Shown piece after piece: positions 63,703-64,000 of a stretch of 64,000 bases of DNA. Source of the DNA: Candidatus Krumholzibacteriota bacterium. Lineage in GTDB: Bacteria > Krumholzibacteriota > Krumholzibacteriia > LZORAL124-64-63. Within the stretch, counting starts at the first letter, position 1. Every line of letters begins with the position of its first letter. The DNA lies in the NCBI GenBank assembly GCA_022711765.1, contig JAKLEB010000001.1, positions 1,904,694 through 1,968,693 of the forward strand, in the 5' to 3' direction. The notes below the pieces were generated by a model. The model was not told the origin of the DNA. It worked only from the letters and a program-made list of their open reading frames with translations, and made no database searches. Position numbers and translations under genes: made by a program.

Positions 63703-64000
63703 ATGCCGGTGAACACGCGCGCGCTGCTCGGTCTGGTCGGCTGGCTCGCGGTCTCCTTCGCCGCCGGGGGGATCGGATCCCGGTTCCTGCCCGGCGCCTG
63801 GTACGAATCGCTCGCCAAGCCGGCCTGGAATCCCCCGGCCGCCGTCTTCGCCCCGGTATGGACCGTCCTCTACGCGTTGATGGGAGTCGCGGCCTGGCTC
63901 GTCTGGCGCCGCGCGGGATTCGGCGGCGCTGGTCCGGCGTTGAGCGCGTTCGTCGCCCAGCTGGTCCTCAACGCGCTCTGGTCGTACCTGTTCTTCGGAT
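63703..64000 (+). CDS. tspO: TspO/MBR-family membrane protein (3' end beyond window)
   Basis: The first 99 residues are visible. W-Y-E-S-L-A-K-P-A-W-N-P-P-A-A-V-F and V-W-T-V-L-Y-A-L-M-G-V-A-A-W-L-V-W are the TspO signature, and the later N-A-L-W-S-Y-L-F-F-G is also conserved. TspO is a five-helix protein that binds porphyrins and is linked to oxidative stress. It starts 49 bases after the transporter stop and may be read through from it, but no functional link to glucan use is known. Confidence 0.92.
   Translation, partial: MPVNTRALLGLVGWLAVSFAAGGIGSRFLPGAWYESLAKPAWNPPAAVFAPVWTVLYALMGVAAWLVWRRAGFGGAGPALSAFVAQLVLNALWSYLFFG

Overview
The window is high-GC bacterial DNA. It has no rRNA, tRNA, CRISPR array or insertion sequence that I can recognise. 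Several large secreted proteins end in a FlgD-like Ig domain that follows an N-x-P-NPFNP motif. Others carry beta-helix, FG-GAP/VCBS, cohesin-like and dockerin-like modules, and there is a Sec/lipoprotein-type (clade II) nitrous oxide reductase. Together these suggest an FCB-superphylum or neighbouring lineage such as Krumholzibacteriota or Eisenbacteria. That placement is inferred from gene content only.

Layout. 1-4182 (minus): an Hdr/Qmo-like electron-transfer operon (HdrA, QmoC-like, second HdrA running off the left edge), preceded by an AT-rich regulatory region with a perfect 24-bp palindrome. 4618-8888: a PaaI-type thioesterase, a DUF937 protein, a secreted unknown, a 42-residue Lys/Ala-rich protein with a strong terminator, and an APC permease. 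8885-16058 (minus): a complete nos operon in the order cytochrome c, nosZ, nosD, nosF, nosL, nosY, a membrane protein and an Rrf2 regulator with three Fe-S-type cysteines. 16973-24006: a 1669-residue beta-helix protein, a dockerin-like protein and a secreted unknown. 24003-28957 (minus): a tightly coupled operon of a membrane Ser/Thr kinase with a beta-propeller, twin ~130-residue paralogues, a radical SAM/SPASM enzyme and possibly a small peptide. 29041-30826: gene remnants and a second secreted unknown. 30973-43837: a DUF169 protein and a 3928-residue mosaic with two cysteine-protease domains.

44352-63653 is mainly a beta-glucan (probably beta-1,3-glucan) utilisation region: GH17, two GH16 proteins, a GH94/149/161-type phosphorylase, GH1, a clan GH-A enzyme fused to a probable outer-membrane beta-barrel, a glycan-binding-like lipoprotein, a ROK regulator and a GPH-type sugar transporter. 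Four 23-bp operators of the form CTTTGTWCGG-N3-CCGWACAAAG sit at the promoters of this locus and define a regulon probably controlled by the ROK protein. The right edge cuts a tspO gene.

The most unusual points are these. Four secreted proteins share a short C-terminal motif, W-x-x-V-K-x-[LM]-[FY]-[RE]. A paralogue pair in the glucan locus carries this short motif in one member and the FlgD-type domain in the other. The kinase/twin/radical-SAM operon matches no system I know. One enzyme is fused to a probable barrel. A C39 protease domain is inserted inside an ASH-like domain.
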